Shown one piece after another: positions 46,030 through 55,406 of a stretch of 64,000 nucleotides of DNA. How positions within the stretch are numbered: the first letter of the stretch is position 1; each line of letters starts with the position of its first letter. The position numbers and the translations under genes were made by a program. The DNA is from an uncultured Paracoccaceae bacterium (GTDB taxonomy: Bacteria > Pseudomonadota > Alphaproteobacteria > Rhodobacterales > Rhodobacteraceae). The stretch spans positions 62,001-126,000 of the forward strand of contig CANMKB010000004.1 of the NCBI GenBank assembly GCA_947498415.1, given 5' to 3'. The notes under the pieces are model-generated. The model worked only from the letters and a program-made list of their open reading frames with translations, was not told where the DNA came from and searched no databases.

Positions 46030-46434
46030 TTAGACTTGTTCCAGCTCGACGAGACAGCCGTTGAAATCTTTGGGATGCAGAAACAATACGGGTTTGCCGT
46101 GCGCACCGATCTTTGGCTCACCGCTGCCCAATACACGAGCCCCAGAGGCTTTCAGCCGATCGCGTGCCTCGATGATATCGTCCACTTCGTAACAAACGTG
46201 ATGCATCCCGCCTGCAGGGTTCTTTTCTAGGAAACCATTGATCGGGCTGTCATCACCCAATGGATACAGCAATTCGATTTTAGTGTTCGGCAGTTCGATG
46301 AACACAACGGTTACGCCATGATCAGGCTCGTCTTGCGGTTCACCAACATTTGCGCCCAGCGCATCGCGATACTGAGCTGCCGCAGCTTCTAGGTCAGGAA
46401 CGGCAATGGCTACGTGATTTAGTCGGCCAATCAT
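46030..46434 (-). CDS. mce: Methylmalonyl-CoA epimerase
   Basis: Interconverts (S)- and (R)-methylmalonyl-CoA in propionate use. 134 residues, the normal size; glyoxalase/VOC fold with metal ligands His7 (RLNHVAIAV), the His pair of GGMHHVCYEV and Glu of CLVELEQV at the C-terminus. It belongs with MeaB at 24-25 kb, but the mutase itself is outside the window. Followed by DUF1467. Confidence 0.95.
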   Translation of the reverse strand: MIGRLNHVAIAVPDLEAAAAQYRDALGANVGEPQDEPDHGVTVVFIELPNTKIELLYPLGDDSPINGFLEKNPAGGMHHVCYEVDDIIEARDRLKASGARVLGSGEPKIGAHGKPVLFLHPKDFNGCLVELEQV

Positions 46435-46596
46435 CGGGCTCTCCTATGGGGTCTTTGGTTTTAAGTGCTGTCGTTATGAGCAAAGCAAATCTCTCTGACA
46501 AGCGACACAGAGCCGCGCCCTTAACAGACTGTTAGCATCCTTGCGCCAATCTGGAGGCATCCAAACAGAACAGTTTCAGGCAAACGGAGGCACCCA

Positions 46597-47340
46597 ATGG
46601 ATGAATTCGCATCACTCGGACTCACGAACCAACCGACTAAGAGTCGCCCCCTCCTTGGGTTTACCGTTTTGCTGGTTGAAGACAGTCGGTACACCAGCGA
46701 CGCGCTTCGGCTGATTTGCCTTAAAAGCGGTGCGCGTATTCGAAGGGCCGATAGCCTAAAGTCTGCCCGGCGCCACTTGCGGGTTTATCGGCCTACGATT
46801 GTTGTCGTGGATGTAGGCCTGCCAGATGGATCTGGCCTTGATCTGATCCGTGACCTCAGTTTGGTTTCTCCACGTGTTCCTGTCTTGCTCGCGATATCTG
46901 GGGACGACACATTGGCGAGCGTGTCGCGCCATGCGGGCGCCGATCAATTCCTAACCAAGCCACTGAATTATATTGCGGAATTCCAGAATGCGATATTGTC
47001 CCATCTTCCCGCGGATATGAATCCTATCGGGCTACGCGAAGTGACATCCGAAGAAGTCGACCCTGACCCAATCGCCTACTACGACGATCTTTCTCATGTG
47101 GCAGAATTGTTGGATACGGCCGGTACGGGCAAGGCCGATCAAGACCCGACCCCGCCCCCTGATATGAACTATGTCTTGCAATTCCTATCAGGCGTCAGCC
47201 GTAGTGCGGGTGATCAACCGTTGTTCGCGGCCACAGAAAAACTGAGGAGCCACCCTCCTGCCCCCGACGTGTTGGCACATCGATGCGCTCAGCTTGCTGA
47301 TATGGTGCACGCGCGTCTGGATCAAAGGCAGGTGGTTTAG
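46597..47340 (+). CDS. Response regulator with receiver domain only
   Basis: 247 residues: a receiver domain (about 20-135) with Glu28/Asp29, phospho-acceptor Asp72 (VVDVGLPDGSG), Ser101 and Lys121 (FLTKPL). The C-terminal ~110 residues are not a known output domain; they are mostly polar with Pro-rich stretches (DQDPTPPPDMN) and a final helix. It may act by protein contact, as in phosphorelays. No histidine kinase is adjacent. Convergent with the DUF1501 gene, with one base between the stop codons. Confidence 0.85.
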   Translation: MDEFASLGLTNQPTKSRPLLGFTVLLVEDSRYTSDALRLICLKSGARIRRADSLKSARRHLRVYRPTIVVVDVGLPDGSGLDLIRDLSLVSPRVPVLLAISGDDTLASVSRHAGADQFLTKPLNYIAEFQNAILSHLPADMNPIGLREVTSEEVDPDPIAYYDDLSHVAELLDTAGTGKADQDPTPPPDMNYVLQFLSGVSRSAGDQPLFAATEKLRSHPPAPDVLAHRCAQLADMVHARLDQRQVV

Positions 47341-47341
47341 C

Positions 47342-48577
47342 TTACAGCAAAAGCCCCGGAGAGTTGCCCATATCCAATCCTGAAAAAACGTTACGTTCTA
47401 AAGCAGAGACCGGGATACCAAAGGCATCATGCATCGCCCAGGCTGCCCAGCTTCGCACGTCAGTCGTCGGCATTAGATCGCGCTCCTCATAAAGGTTCGC
47501 ATCACTTAGGCCGGGCCAGCCGCCATAAATTTTACCTCCGCGCAAGGCGCCGCCTGCCAAGATCATAGTTCCACCTGTACCGTGGTCAGTACCTTTGGTG
47601 CCATTCTCGCGAACGGTGCGCCCAAACTCTGTCATGCACATTACGGTCGTTTGTTCCCATACTCTCTGACCCAATTTGTCCCGCAGCCTCAAAATAGTAT
47701 CCGATAGCGTTTGTAGAGGGCGGTTCAACGCCCGATCTTGCCGCGAATGGGTATCCCATCCCCCAATAGAAAAAGAGGCGATGCGGGTTTCCTGCGCCAA
47801 TTGCTCGGCCGCGAAATCAGCGATTTTCAGATGCGGTTTGCCTTTTCGTGCGGCGCTTGCGTCTGCCATCATTTCATCCATCATATCCTGCTGCCCTGAA
47901 TCAAAGGCCACAGAATCGCCATCAGAACTGGCTAGCCCAATCGCCTCTGCCATAGCCTCGGCCATCACTGGATCAGTTTTCATGGTGATCTCAAGCAGTC
48001 GCAACCCTTGTGAGGAAAGTGTCAAATCCACCTCTGGCGACCAATTTGACACGGGTACACCGCCACTTAGCAAAAGCATCTCTTCGCGCCCAAGCGCAAA
48101 GGCCGTGCGCTGTTGAGCGCCGGGCAGATGGGCTAGCATTCGGTTCAACCAGCCATCACGCCGGCCCAGCGGGGCAAGTTCGGCGGTGCCAGCTTCTAGC
48201 AAGTCTTGGCCGTCAAAATGGCTTCGCTTATCGCGATAAGGTGTTGACGTTGCTTGCACAAACCCAAGTTCCCCCTTTGACCAAAGCGGCAGCAAAGGTT
48301 TTAGGCCGGGATGCACGCCGTAGAAATCAGTCAGATCAAATTTCGTATCTCGCTTTGCAGCCAAATTGGGCCGTAGATTTACAAAATCCCGATCGCCCCA
48401 AGGGCGCAGCACATCGATCCCATCCATCCCCCCACGTAGGATAATCACCACCAATCGGCGATCCCCCGGGGCAGATGCCAGGCTGACGGGGGTCAGCAAC
48501 GGGCTTGCGGCGGCAGTGCAGCCGATCACGGCGCTGTGTGTGAGGAATTTACGGCGAGAGACGGGTGTTAAAGACAT
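47342..48577 (-). CDS. DUF1501 protein with Tat signal
   Basis: Start set at 48577 (MSLTPVSRRKFLTHSAVIGC, ribosome site AGGAGG). 411 residues. SRRKFL is a classic twin-arginine export signal, so the protein is folded before export. DUF1501 belongs to the alkaline-phosphatase/sulphatase superfamily: ILRGGMDGIDVL, SIGGWDTHSRQD, TEFGRTVRENGTKGTDHGTGGTMILAGG are its conserved metal and active-site regions. Its substrate is unknown. It pairs with the DUF1800 gene 11 bp upstream. Confidence 0.9.
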   Translation of the reverse strand: MSLTPVSRRKFLTHSAVIGCTAAASPLLTPVSLASAPGDRRLVVIILRGGMDGIDVLRPWGDRDFVNLRPNLAAKRDTKFDLTDFYGVHPGLKPLLPLWSKGELGFVQATSTPYRDKRSHFDGQDLLEAGTAELAPLGRRDGWLNRMLAHLPGAQQRTAFALGREEMLLLSGGVPVSNWSPEVDLTLSSQGLRLLEITMKTDPVMAEAMAEAIGLASSDGDSVAFDSGQQDMMDEMMADASAARKGKPHLKIADFAAEQLAQETRIASFSIGGWDTHSRQDRALNRPLQTLSDTILRLRDKLGQRVWEQTTVMCMTEFGRTVRENGTKGTDHGTGGTMILAGGALRGGKIYGGWPGLSDANLYEERDLMPTTDVRSWAAWAMHDAFGIPVSALERNVFSGLDMGNSPGLLL

Positions 48578-48588
48578 CTGACGTCCTC

Positions 48589-49965
48589 CTATCGACGCTG
48601 AAATGCCGGGGACGAAAGCACCAATGCGATCGCCTCCCATCGGTTTTCTGCAGCTTCAGCCGCAAAGGCCACTTCTTTGGGCAGGCTGTCTCCAAGAGCG
48701 GAACGTGCAAACTCACGCGGGTCTGGCAAAGTGCGGCGCAACATTTGCGGGGCCGCCAGCGCCCACTGCAAGCGGGCTGCCATAAACTGTGGCGTGATCC
48801 AGTGGTTGTTCTCTTCGGGCCACCCATCCGGACCACCCGGTTTTTCCCATGGTTGCCCCATGATCTGCATCGGAATGTACAGGATATTACGCAAATCCTT
48901 TTCCCGAGTGCGGTTCAAATGGGTGTCGCCAATATCTAGCGCTCGAAGGGCCGACCCAATGAAATCTATCGGCCATTTTACATTCTTCAATGCGGGGTCC
49001 CAACTCGCCGAGTGGCCCAGCATTGCCGCGTAAACCGGCATCAGCTCGCCCCCATTTTCCAGATAAGCTTGTTCCATAGCAGCCACGAGGCTTTCGTCAG
49101 GCTGATCGGACGTAAAATGCTGTGCCAGTTTAAACGCGACATGCCGCGCGGTTGTCGGGTGGTTGGCCAAATCTCGCAGAACGGCGTGGATGTCTTCGAT
49201 ACGGGCAAGTTTGCCGCCATAGCGTTGCCCCAACACCGTTTCAGAACCGGGTTCGGCATGAGATGTACGGAACTTAAACCGCCCTTCTTGATCAAGCCCC
49301 ATTCCCGTGAACAATTCAGCCAGCTGGCGCACATCATCTTGGCGATAGGCCCCGTCAACGCCCAATGTGTGCAGCTCAAGCACCTCTCGCGCGAGGTTTT
49401 CATTCAGCCCCTTTTTACGTTTTAAGCCAACTTTACTGGCGGGCCCCACGGATTCATTTTGGTTCAGGTACACAAGCATCAGCGGATGCGTGACAGCGGA
49501 AATCAGCAAGTCTTCAAATTTGCCCGCGATATAAGGGCGAATGGCCTCTTCGACATAAGGCGATGTGCCCCATTTGACGATCATCACTTTGCCATGTGCC
49601 GTGAAATGATCGCCCCAGAAAAAGGCCAGCCTTTCACGAAACCCTGTTTCCGTATGAACGCGACGCAACAGTGCATCCCGAAAAAAACCCGCATAGGCGG
49701 TGCGGGCTGATTTCACGAGTTTTTTGCGTTCAGCATCAAATGCATCCGCTTTGGGGGTGCCTCGATGTTTACGGCTGCCGCGCCGCGCCGCGTTAAACGC
49801 GAGAATGCGGGGGCGAAATTGATCAAAGCGTTCTATGGGGAATTGCTGTGCCATCGCATCGTGGCGCACCAAACCATCAAGCATGTCGTCCACGTTTTTG
49901 GGCAAAGTCGCGCTTTGCGACAATCCGGTGCCAAATCGAATTTCTGCAAGTTGGGCGTTAAACAT
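48589..49965 (-). CDS. DUF1800 protein
   Basis: Start set at 49965, where GAGG precedes the ATG; a GTG at 49989 is less likely. 458 residues. DUF1800 signatures: RLAFFWGDHFT, GLNENLAREVLELHTLGVDGAYRQDDVRQLAELFTGMG, GQRYGGKLARIEDIH. DUF1800 and DUF1501 genes are very often paired in bacteria, and both are thought to be exported, but function is unknown. No signal peptide is visible here, so DUF1800 may travel with its Tat partner. Confidence 0.9.
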   Translation of the reverse strand: MFNAQLAEIRFGTGLSQSATLPKNVDDMLDGLVRHDAMAQQFPIERFDQFRPRILAFNAARRGSRKHRGTPKADAFDAERKKLVKSARTAYAGFFRDALLRRVHTETGFRERLAFFWGDHFTAHGKVMIVKWGTSPYVEEAIRPYIAGKFEDLLISAVTHPLMLVYLNQNESVGPASKVGLKRKKGLNENLAREVLELHTLGVDGAYRQDDVRQLAELFTGMGLDQEGRFKFRTSHAEPGSETVLGQRYGGKLARIEDIHAVLRDLANHPTTARHVAFKLAQHFTSDQPDESLVAAMEQAYLENGGELMPVYAAMLGHSASWDPALKNVKWPIDFIGSALRALDIGDTHLNRTREKDLRNILYIPMQIMGQPWEKPGGPDGWPEENNHWITPQFMAARLQWALAAPQMLRRTLPDPREFARSALGDSLPKEVAFAAEAAENRWEAIALVLSSPAFQRR

Positions 49966-50071
49966 GCGGGCCTCTGTGCTTTGTTTCACATGAGTATAGT
50001 CGCTGATACGCCTCGACGCCCGCTTTCCGTCGAAATAAATTTAACAACTGGCATAGTTCTGCCCACATAAA

Positions 50072-50099
50072 GCAAAAAGGGGCCACATGGGCCCCTTCT
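50072..50099 (-). terminator. Intrinsic terminator of aspS
   Basis: Stem AAGGGGCC/GGCCCCTT with a 5-base loop, followed on the minus strand by TTTTTGC. It starts about 20 bp after the aspS stop. Confidence 0.88.
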
Positions 50100-50119
50100 T
50101 TAATACGAATTTGTAAGTC

Positions 50120-51913
50120 TTAGTCCTGAGGGATCACACGCAGGCCAAGTTCCATCAACTGGTCGCTCTGCGGATCGTTTGGCGCGTTCATCATCAGATC
50201 TTCAGCACGCTGGTTCATTGGGAACATCATCACTTCGCGGATGTTCTGTTGATCAGCCAGCAGCATCACGATGCGATCCACACCCGCTGCACAACCTGCG
50301 TGAGGCGGTGCACCATATTGGAATGCATTCACAAGGGCGCCAAAGCGTTTTTCAACTTCTTCTTTGCCGTAGCCTGCGATTTCAAAGGCTTTGAACATGA
50401 TTTCTGGTTTGTGGTTCCGCACCGCGCCAGACACCAGTTCGTATCCGTTACATGCCAGATCATACTGGTAACCCAGCACCTCCAACGGATCGCCATTCAG
50501 CGCATCCATACCACCCTGTGGCATAGAGAATGGATTGTGTTCAAAGTCGATCTTGCCGGATTCTTCGTCTTTTTCGTAGATCGGGAAATCAACGATCCAA
50601 GCGAATGCGAAACGATCTTTGTCGGTTAGGTTCAGCTCTTCGCCGATCACGTCACGCGCACGGCCAGCCACTTTTTCGAATGCTTTCGGCTTGCCACCCA
50701 AGAAGAAGGCCGCATCACCAACACCCAGACCCAACTGTTGACGGATCGCTTCGGTGCGCTCTGGGCCAATGTTTTTCGCCAATGGACCAGCCGCTTCCAT
50801 GCCTTCGCCTTGATCGCGCCAGAAGATATAGCCCATACCCGGCAGACCTTCTTGTTGCGCGAATTTGTTCATGCGGTCACAGAACTTACGAGAGCCTCCG
50901 GTCGGCGCAGGGATGGCGCGGATTTCGGTGCCTTCTTGTTCCAGCAACTTGGCAAAGATCGCAAAACCAGAACCTGCAAAGTGCTCGGACACAACTTGCA
51001 TCTCGATTGGGTTACGCAAGTCTGGTTTGTCGGAGCCGTACTTCAGAGCTGCGTCTTTATAAGAAATCTGCGGCCATTCATGTGGCGCATCTACTTTGCG
51101 GCCCCCGCCGAACTCTTCGAACACACCGGCCAGAACTGGCGCGATGGTATCAAAGACGTCTTGCTGTTCAACAAAGCTCATTTCCATGTCGAGCTGGTAG
51201 AAATCTGTTGGAGAACGATCTGCACGTGGGTCTTCATCGCGGAAGCACGGTGCGATCTGGAAGTATTTGTCAAAGCCCGCAACCATCATCAGCTGTTTAA
51301 ACTGTTGTGGCGCCTGTGGCAAAGCGTAGAACTTGCCCGGGTGCAAACGAGACGGCACGAGGAAGTCACGTGCACCTTCTGGCGAAGACGCAGTGATGAT
51401 TGGCGTTTGATACTCGCGGAAGTTCAAGTCCCACATGCGCTTACGCATGGACATCACAACATCCGAACGCATCTTCATGTTTTCCTGCATCTGCTCACGG
51501 CGCAGATCAAGGAAGCGGTACTTCAGGCGGGTTTCTTCGGGGTATTCTTGATCGCCAAACACCATCAATGGCAGCTCTTCGGCTGCGCCCAGAACTTCGA
51601 GGTCACGAATAAAGACTTCGATCTCACCTGTTGGGATGTTTGGGTTCACAAGGCTTTCGTCACGCGCCAGCACATTGCCTTCGATCTTGATGCACCATTC
51701 GCTGCGCACTTTTTCCAGCTCTGCAAAGACAGGGCTGTCTGGATCAGCCATGACCTGGGTCATGCCATAGTGGTCGCGCAGGTCGATAAAAAGCAAACCA
51801 CCGTGGTCACGAACGCGATGCACCCAACCGGACAGGCGTACAGTATCGCCTACGTTGGATTTGTTCAGCTCGGCGCAAGTGTGGCTGCGATATGCGTGCG
51901 TCTGGTCTGCCAT
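50120..51913 (-). CDS. aspS: Aspartyl-tRNA synthetase
   Basis: Charges tRNA-Asp with aspartate. Start at 51913 ([17 protein letters not shown]); 597 residues. Order: N-terminal anticodon-binding OB fold ([29 protein letters not shown]), class II motif 1, motif 2 ([30 protein letters not shown]), the bacterial insertion (GAD) domain, and motif 3 ([13 protein letters not shown]). In many Alphaproteobacteria this enzyme also charges tRNA-Asn, with GatCAB completing the reaction; the window does not settle this. Confidence 0.97.
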   Translation of the reverse strand: MADQTHAYRSHTCAELNKSNVGDTVRLSGWVHRVRDHGGLLFIDLRDHYGMTQVMADPDSPVFAELEKVRSEWCIKIEGNVLARDESLVNPNIPTGEIEVFIRDLEVLGAAEELPLMVFGDQEYPEETRLKYRFLDLRREQMQENMKMRSDVVMSMRKRMWDLNFREYQTPIITASSPEGARDFLVPSRLHPGKFYALPQAPQQFKQLMMVAGFDKYFQIAPCFRDEDPRADRSPTDFYQLDMEMSFVEQQDVFDTIAPVLAGVFEEFGGGRKVDAPHEWPQISYKDAALKYGSDKPDLRNPIEMQVVSEHFAGSGFAIFAKLLEQEGTEIRAIPAPTGGSRKFCDRMNKFAQQEGLPGMGYIFWRDQGEGMEAAGPLAKNIGPERTEAIRQQLGLGVGDAAFFLGGKPKAFEKVAGRARDVIGEELNLTDKDRFAFAWIVDFPIYEKDEESGKIDFEHNPFSMPQGGMDALNGDPLEVLGYQYDLACNGYELVSGAVRNHKPEIMFKAFEIAGYGKEEVEKRFGALVNAFQYGAPPHAGCAAGVDRIVMLLADQQNIREVMMFPMNQRAEDLMMNAPNDPQSDQLMELGLRVIPQD

Positions 51914-52012
51914 GTGTTCAGGGCCTTTCATCGGGCGTGTCAGCGGTCGCGCCGTGGGCGCGTAAATCAGTCTGCGCCGATACACCTTTTGTGGCCAAAG
52001 AAGTCAAGCGGT

Positions 52013-52153
52013 GTGTCCGACCTATCCCATGATTTGCAGCGGTTCATGGCCAAAGAACCGCGCATATCCGGGCCAAAGCGCGAAAAACTTTACAAAACCG
52101 GTCTTCGTCTTGCAGACTTGTTGCGGAAACAAGCTTGGATGCCAATCCAATAG
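52013..52153 (+). CDS. Possible 46-residue protein
   Basis: An open frame from GTG at 52013 (VSDLSHDLQRFMAKEPRISG then PKREKLYKTGLRLADLLRKQAW) to TAG at 52153, in the 291-bp gap between aspS and cfa. It is helical, strongly charged, and reads like a coding sequence, unlike the antisense frame it extends. A possible AAGAAG ribosome site lies 10-12 bp upstream. It ends 51 bp before cfa and could be cotranscribed. No family known. Confidence 0.4.
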   Translation: MSDLSHDLQRFMAKEPRISGPKREKLYKTGLRLADLLRKQAWMPIQ

Positions 52154-52204
52154 AAGACCTGGGGGAACTGTAACAAACACACGTCAACATCACGGAGGGG
52201 ACGT

Positions 52205-53422
52205 ATGTGGACGACTATTTTTCTACGCATGATGCACCGCCTGATCAAACGCGGCGCCCTACACCTCACACTGCCGGACGGACAAGTCGAGCAATTTGGC
52301 ACGGGCCCTGCGATTAAGATCACACTGCATGACGCCAGCCTGCCCCGGCGCATTGTCACCAACCCAGAGCTTGCTGTTGGCGAAGCTTATATGGACGGGA
52401 CACTCACAATCGAGGATGACGATCTATACGGCTTTCTGGCACTCGGCATTCGTAATTTCGCCCTTGGTCGTGGTGAAGGGCTAGAACGTCACATCGGCCC
52501 CCTGTTTAAACACCTCCAGCAATTCAATCCTATTGGACGCGCCAAAGAAAATGTGGCGCATCACTATGATCTATCCGGTCAGCTGTACGATCTGTTTTTG
52601 GATACAGACAAACAATACTCCTGCGCTTACTTCCGCCATCCCGACATGTCTCTGGAAGACGCCCAGCTGGCGAAGAAGACCCATATTGCCCGCAAGCTGA
52701 TGCTAGAACCTGACATGCATGTCATGGACATCGGCTGTGGATGGGGCGGAATGGCCATAACCTTAGCGCAAGACTTTGGCGTAAGCGTTACCGGTGTCAC
52801 CCTATCTGAAGAGCAGCACGCGGTTGCGACCCAACGGGTCAAGGATGCAGGGCTAGAAGACCGCGTTTCGATTTTATTGAAAGACTATCGCACTGTCGAA
52901 AAACGCTTTGACCGGATTGTATCCGTGGGCATGTTTGAACACGTCGGGGTCCCCCATTACCGAGAGTACTTTAGCCACGTCCGCCGCAAATTGCGCCGCG
53001 ATGGGGTGGCCTTGATCCACACCATTGGCCGCGCCTCACCGCCCAGCCGAACAAGCCCATGGATCAACAAATACATCTTCCCCGGCGGCTATGTCCCTGC
53101 CATGTCAGAGGCAGTGAAAGCCATCGAAAAAGAACGTCTTTGGGTGACTGATCTGGAAGTATGGCGGCTGCACTACGCGGAAACGCTAAAGCATTGGCAT
53201 GATCGTTTCATGGCCCGCGTGGACGAGGCACAGGCGCTTTATGACGAACGGTTTTGTCGGATGTGGCGGTTTTACTTGGTCGCAAGCGAACTGACGTTTC
53301 GCCTGCATCGCCAATGCGTTTTCCAATTTCAGATCACCCGGGAGCAAACAGCCGTGCCTTTGACACGCGACTACCTGTACCGCGATGCAGAAGAGTTGCC
53401 GTCACAACAAGCAGCGCAGTGA
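52205..53422 (+). CDS. cfa: Cyclopropane-fatty-acyl-phospholipid synthase
   Basis: Methylates double bonds of membrane lipids with S-adenosylmethionine. 405 residues: N-terminal lipid-binding domain (about 1-110), HHYDLSGQLYDLFLDTDKQYSCAYF, SAM site VMDIGCGWGGMAI (near 175), SVGMFEHVG and YIFPGGYVPAMSEAVKAIE. The family bicarbonate-site residues (Cys in YSCAYF, Glu in MFEHVG) are present. Ribosome site GGAGGGG is near the ATG. Confidence 0.95.
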   Translation: MWTTIFLRMMHRLIKRGALHLTLPDGQVEQFGTGPAIKITLHDASLPRRIVTNPELAVGEAYMDGTLTIEDDDLYGFLALGIRNFALGRGEGLERHIGPLFKHLQQFNPIGRAKENVAHHYDLSGQLYDLFLDTDKQYSCAYFRHPDMSLEDAQLAKKTHIARKLMLEPDMHVMDIGCGWGGMAITLAQDFGVSVTGVTLSEEQHAVATQRVKDAGLEDRVSILLKDYRTVEKRFDRIVSVGMFEHVGVPHYREYFSHVRRKLRRDGVALIHTIGRASPPSRTSPWINKYIFPGGYVPAMSEAVKAIEKERLWVTDLEVWRLHYAETLKHWHDRFMARVDEAQALYDERFCRMWRFYLVASELTFRLHRQCVFQFQITREQTAVPLTRDYLYRDAEELPSQQAAQ

Positions 53423-53431
53423 ATGCGTGGC

Positions 53432-54073
53432 CTATCCGGTAACGACATTACAGCGGATCAACCCGCGCAATGAATTGCCAACATAAACTGCCCGGGCCGC
53501 TTTAAGGTCTGCAAGCGTCACGCGGGCCTCTGATGCGCGACCTTGTTCAAGCAATATCTCTCGCAAAATGCCGGGCAACACGCCGCATGATACGCATGGC
53601 GTTAGGATTGCCCCATCTTGTTGTTCGACAAACAAATTGGTGATGGTGCCTTCGCAAAGTTCATCAAGTTCATTTACAAACAACCACTCGTCGACCCCTT
53701 CGGGCAGCGACGCGCGTTCCTGATCATACAAGCCACGCTGCGTGGTCTTATGGCGTAGCCAATGATCGTCGGACTGCAAACGCTTGGCTGAAACTGCAAC
53801 AGACCACTCGCCCGTCACTTCGGTCATCGGAACTGCTGTGAATTCAAAGCCATCTGCGCCCAAGGTCAAACGGCAACGATGAGGCGTGCCCCCTTCGACC
53901 TTCAACAAACCGCTGGCGCTTGCGCGGTCAAAAGCGAAGCCTAGCGTATTGGCCGAGCGTTCCATGCGCACAAAATGCCGATCGAGATGGCGAAACCCTT
54001 CTTGAGGACGCCACCCGAAGGTTTCGATCAGTCGCGTTCCGTCTGGAACGCTGCCGCGTATCGCGCTTTCCAT
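53432..54073 (-). CDS. pabC: Aminodeoxychorismate lyase (class IV aminotransferase)
   Basis: PLP enzyme that splits aminodeoxychorismate into p-aminobenzoate and pyruvate for folate. Start at 54073 (MESAIRGSVPDGTRL, ribosome site GAGGAAG), 213 residues. Class IV features: RHLDRHFVRMERSANTLGF, PLP Lys in LRHKTTQRGLYDQ, NELDELCEGTITNLFVE, CVSCGVLPGILREILLEQG. It overlaps the end of pabB by 46 bp, so pabB and pabC are tightly coupled. Branched-chain aminotransferase is excluded by this neighbour. Confidence 0.9.
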   Translation of the reverse strand: MESAIRGSVPDGTRLIETFGWRPQEGFRHLDRHFVRMERSANTLGFAFDRASASGLLKVEGGTPHRCRLTLGADGFEFTAVPMTEVTGEWSVAVSAKRLQSDDHWLRHKTTQRGLYDQERASLPEGVDEWLFVNELDELCEGTITNLFVEQQDGAILTPCVSCGVLPGILREILLEQGRASEARVTLADLKAARAVYVGNSLRGLIRCNVVTG

Positions 54074-55149
54074 AGGGCTTCCTCGTATTCTGAAGGTCCG
54101 GTGCTGTCCCAAACAACCCCACCACCGACGTTCATGACAGCCTGCCCATCTTGGGCCGTGATCGTGCGAATTGCGACGTTAAAATCGCAGCGCCCATCTG
54201 GCGCGGCCCAGCCTATGGTGCCGCAATAGATATCGCGGGCCTCTGGCTCTAGGTCGTTTAAGATTTCCATGGCTCGCAGTTTGGGGGCTCCTGTGATGGA
54301 CCCGCAGGGAAACAGCGCTCGGAAAATGTCACCAAGCGTTGCGTTGGGGCGCAGTTTGGCTCGCACAAGTGACACCATCTGATGAACGGTGGCATAGCTT
54401 TCTACTTTGAACAGTTCTGGCACATGCACAGACCCAAGCTCTGCGACACGACTGATGTCATTTCGCAATAGATCCACGATCATCAGGTTTTCGGCGCGGT
54501 TTTTCTCGTCGGCCTGGAGCCACGCAATACTACGAGCATCTTCTTCTGGGTCTTCAGACCGTGGCAATGTGCCTTTCATCGGTCGTGTTTCGATTGCGCC
54601 TGCACTGTCGGTGCGGAAAAACAGCTCTGGTGAGCGCGACAGTAGGTCAGGCCCATCGTCTTGCAGCACAAGTGCACCATGCCCAACCGGCTGTCGCGCC
54701 GCTAGGGCGGCATAAAGCGCCTCGGTCTCGCCCTCGTAAGCGGCCTTCATGGGGAAGGTCAGGTTCGCCTGATAGATATCCCCGGCCCCGATATACGCAT
54801 TCACCTGTTTCCAAGCCTGTTCATACCGAGATTGGTCCCAGCGCGGCTCTGGCACAGTCAGACGACAAGACCCGTGGCGCAGCGCCTTTAGCGAAGGCGC
54901 CTCGTAAACGCCGAAACACAACAGTGGCAAACGTCGGTTTTCTGGCAAGCGTGGTAATAAGCGAGGCTCAAGCACATACCCGAGTTCGTACGAGGCGTAA
55001 CCTGCCACCCAATGGCCTGCATCGCGGGCGATCTGAAGTTGATCAAGTGCGCGATCAACGTCATCCGGATGCGTCGCAACAATCTGGTCGTGCGCATTCG
55101 CAAACACTGTACCAGCCCCCAACGGGCCTTGATCAAAGCGAATCTGCAA
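54028..55149 (-). CDS. pabB: Aminodeoxychorismate synthase component I
   Basis: Makes 4-amino-4-deoxychorismate from chorismate. 373 residues, smaller than TrpE and lacking a glutamine amidotransferase domain. Chorismate-binding signature: ETRPMKGTLPR with the Lys that marks PabB against the Ala of TrpE, FPCGSITGAPK, EPEARDIYCGTIGWAAPDG and FNVAIRTI. The partner PabA is not in the window. pabC follows and overlaps. Confidence 0.95.
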   Translation of the reverse strand: MQIRFDQGPLGAGTVFANAHDQIVATHPDDVDRALDQLQIARDAGHWVAGYASYELGYVLEPRLLPRLPENRRLPLLCFGVYEAPSLKALRHGSCRLTVPEPRWDQSRYEQAWKQVNAYIGAGDIYQANLTFPMKAAYEGETEALYAALAARQPVGHGALVLQDDGPDLLSRSPELFFRTDSAGAIETRPMKGTLPRSEDPEEDARSIAWLQADEKNRAENLMIVDLLRNDISRVAELGSVHVPELFKVESYATVHQMVSLVRAKLRPNATLGDIFRALFPCGSITGAPKLRAMEILNDLEPEARDIYCGTIGWAAPDGRCDFNVAIRTITAQDGQAVMNVGGGVVWDSTGPSEYEEALWKARYAAAFQTERD

Positions 55150-55227
55150 CGCGCACTCTCCTTATGCTTGTCTTATAGATATACCGCGCTCAGACCTATT
55201 GGACAGCTTTGAAAACGGCATCAAGTC

Positions 55228-55242
55228 GCAAATTTGCAAATT
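55228..55242. promoter_or_regulatory. Overlapping palindromes upstream of carB
   Basis: GCAAATTTGC (55228-55237) and AATTTGCAAATT (55231-55242) are both perfect palindromes and overlap, in the 257-bp region before carB and pabB (divergent). A candidate operator of unknown binder. Confidence 0.35.
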
Positions 55243-55406
55243 GCCACGAACCCGCCGACAATACTGCGTCGGATGTGGGCGACACGGCAAATCGAAATCC
55301 ATTTACGAACTATACGTAAAGCCCCTTGCACCTTGTTCGCTGATCCTTATAACCCACGACAATTTGCGCCCACGCGACTCAACGCTGCTCCAATCCGAGG
55401 TCTGCC

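Noticed and set aside
50738..52153. Long plus-strand reading frame antisense to aspS
   Set aside because: Shadow frame opened by the codon bias of aspS; its Trp/His-rich product is not protein-like. Only its last part, outside aspS, is kept as a possible small gene.
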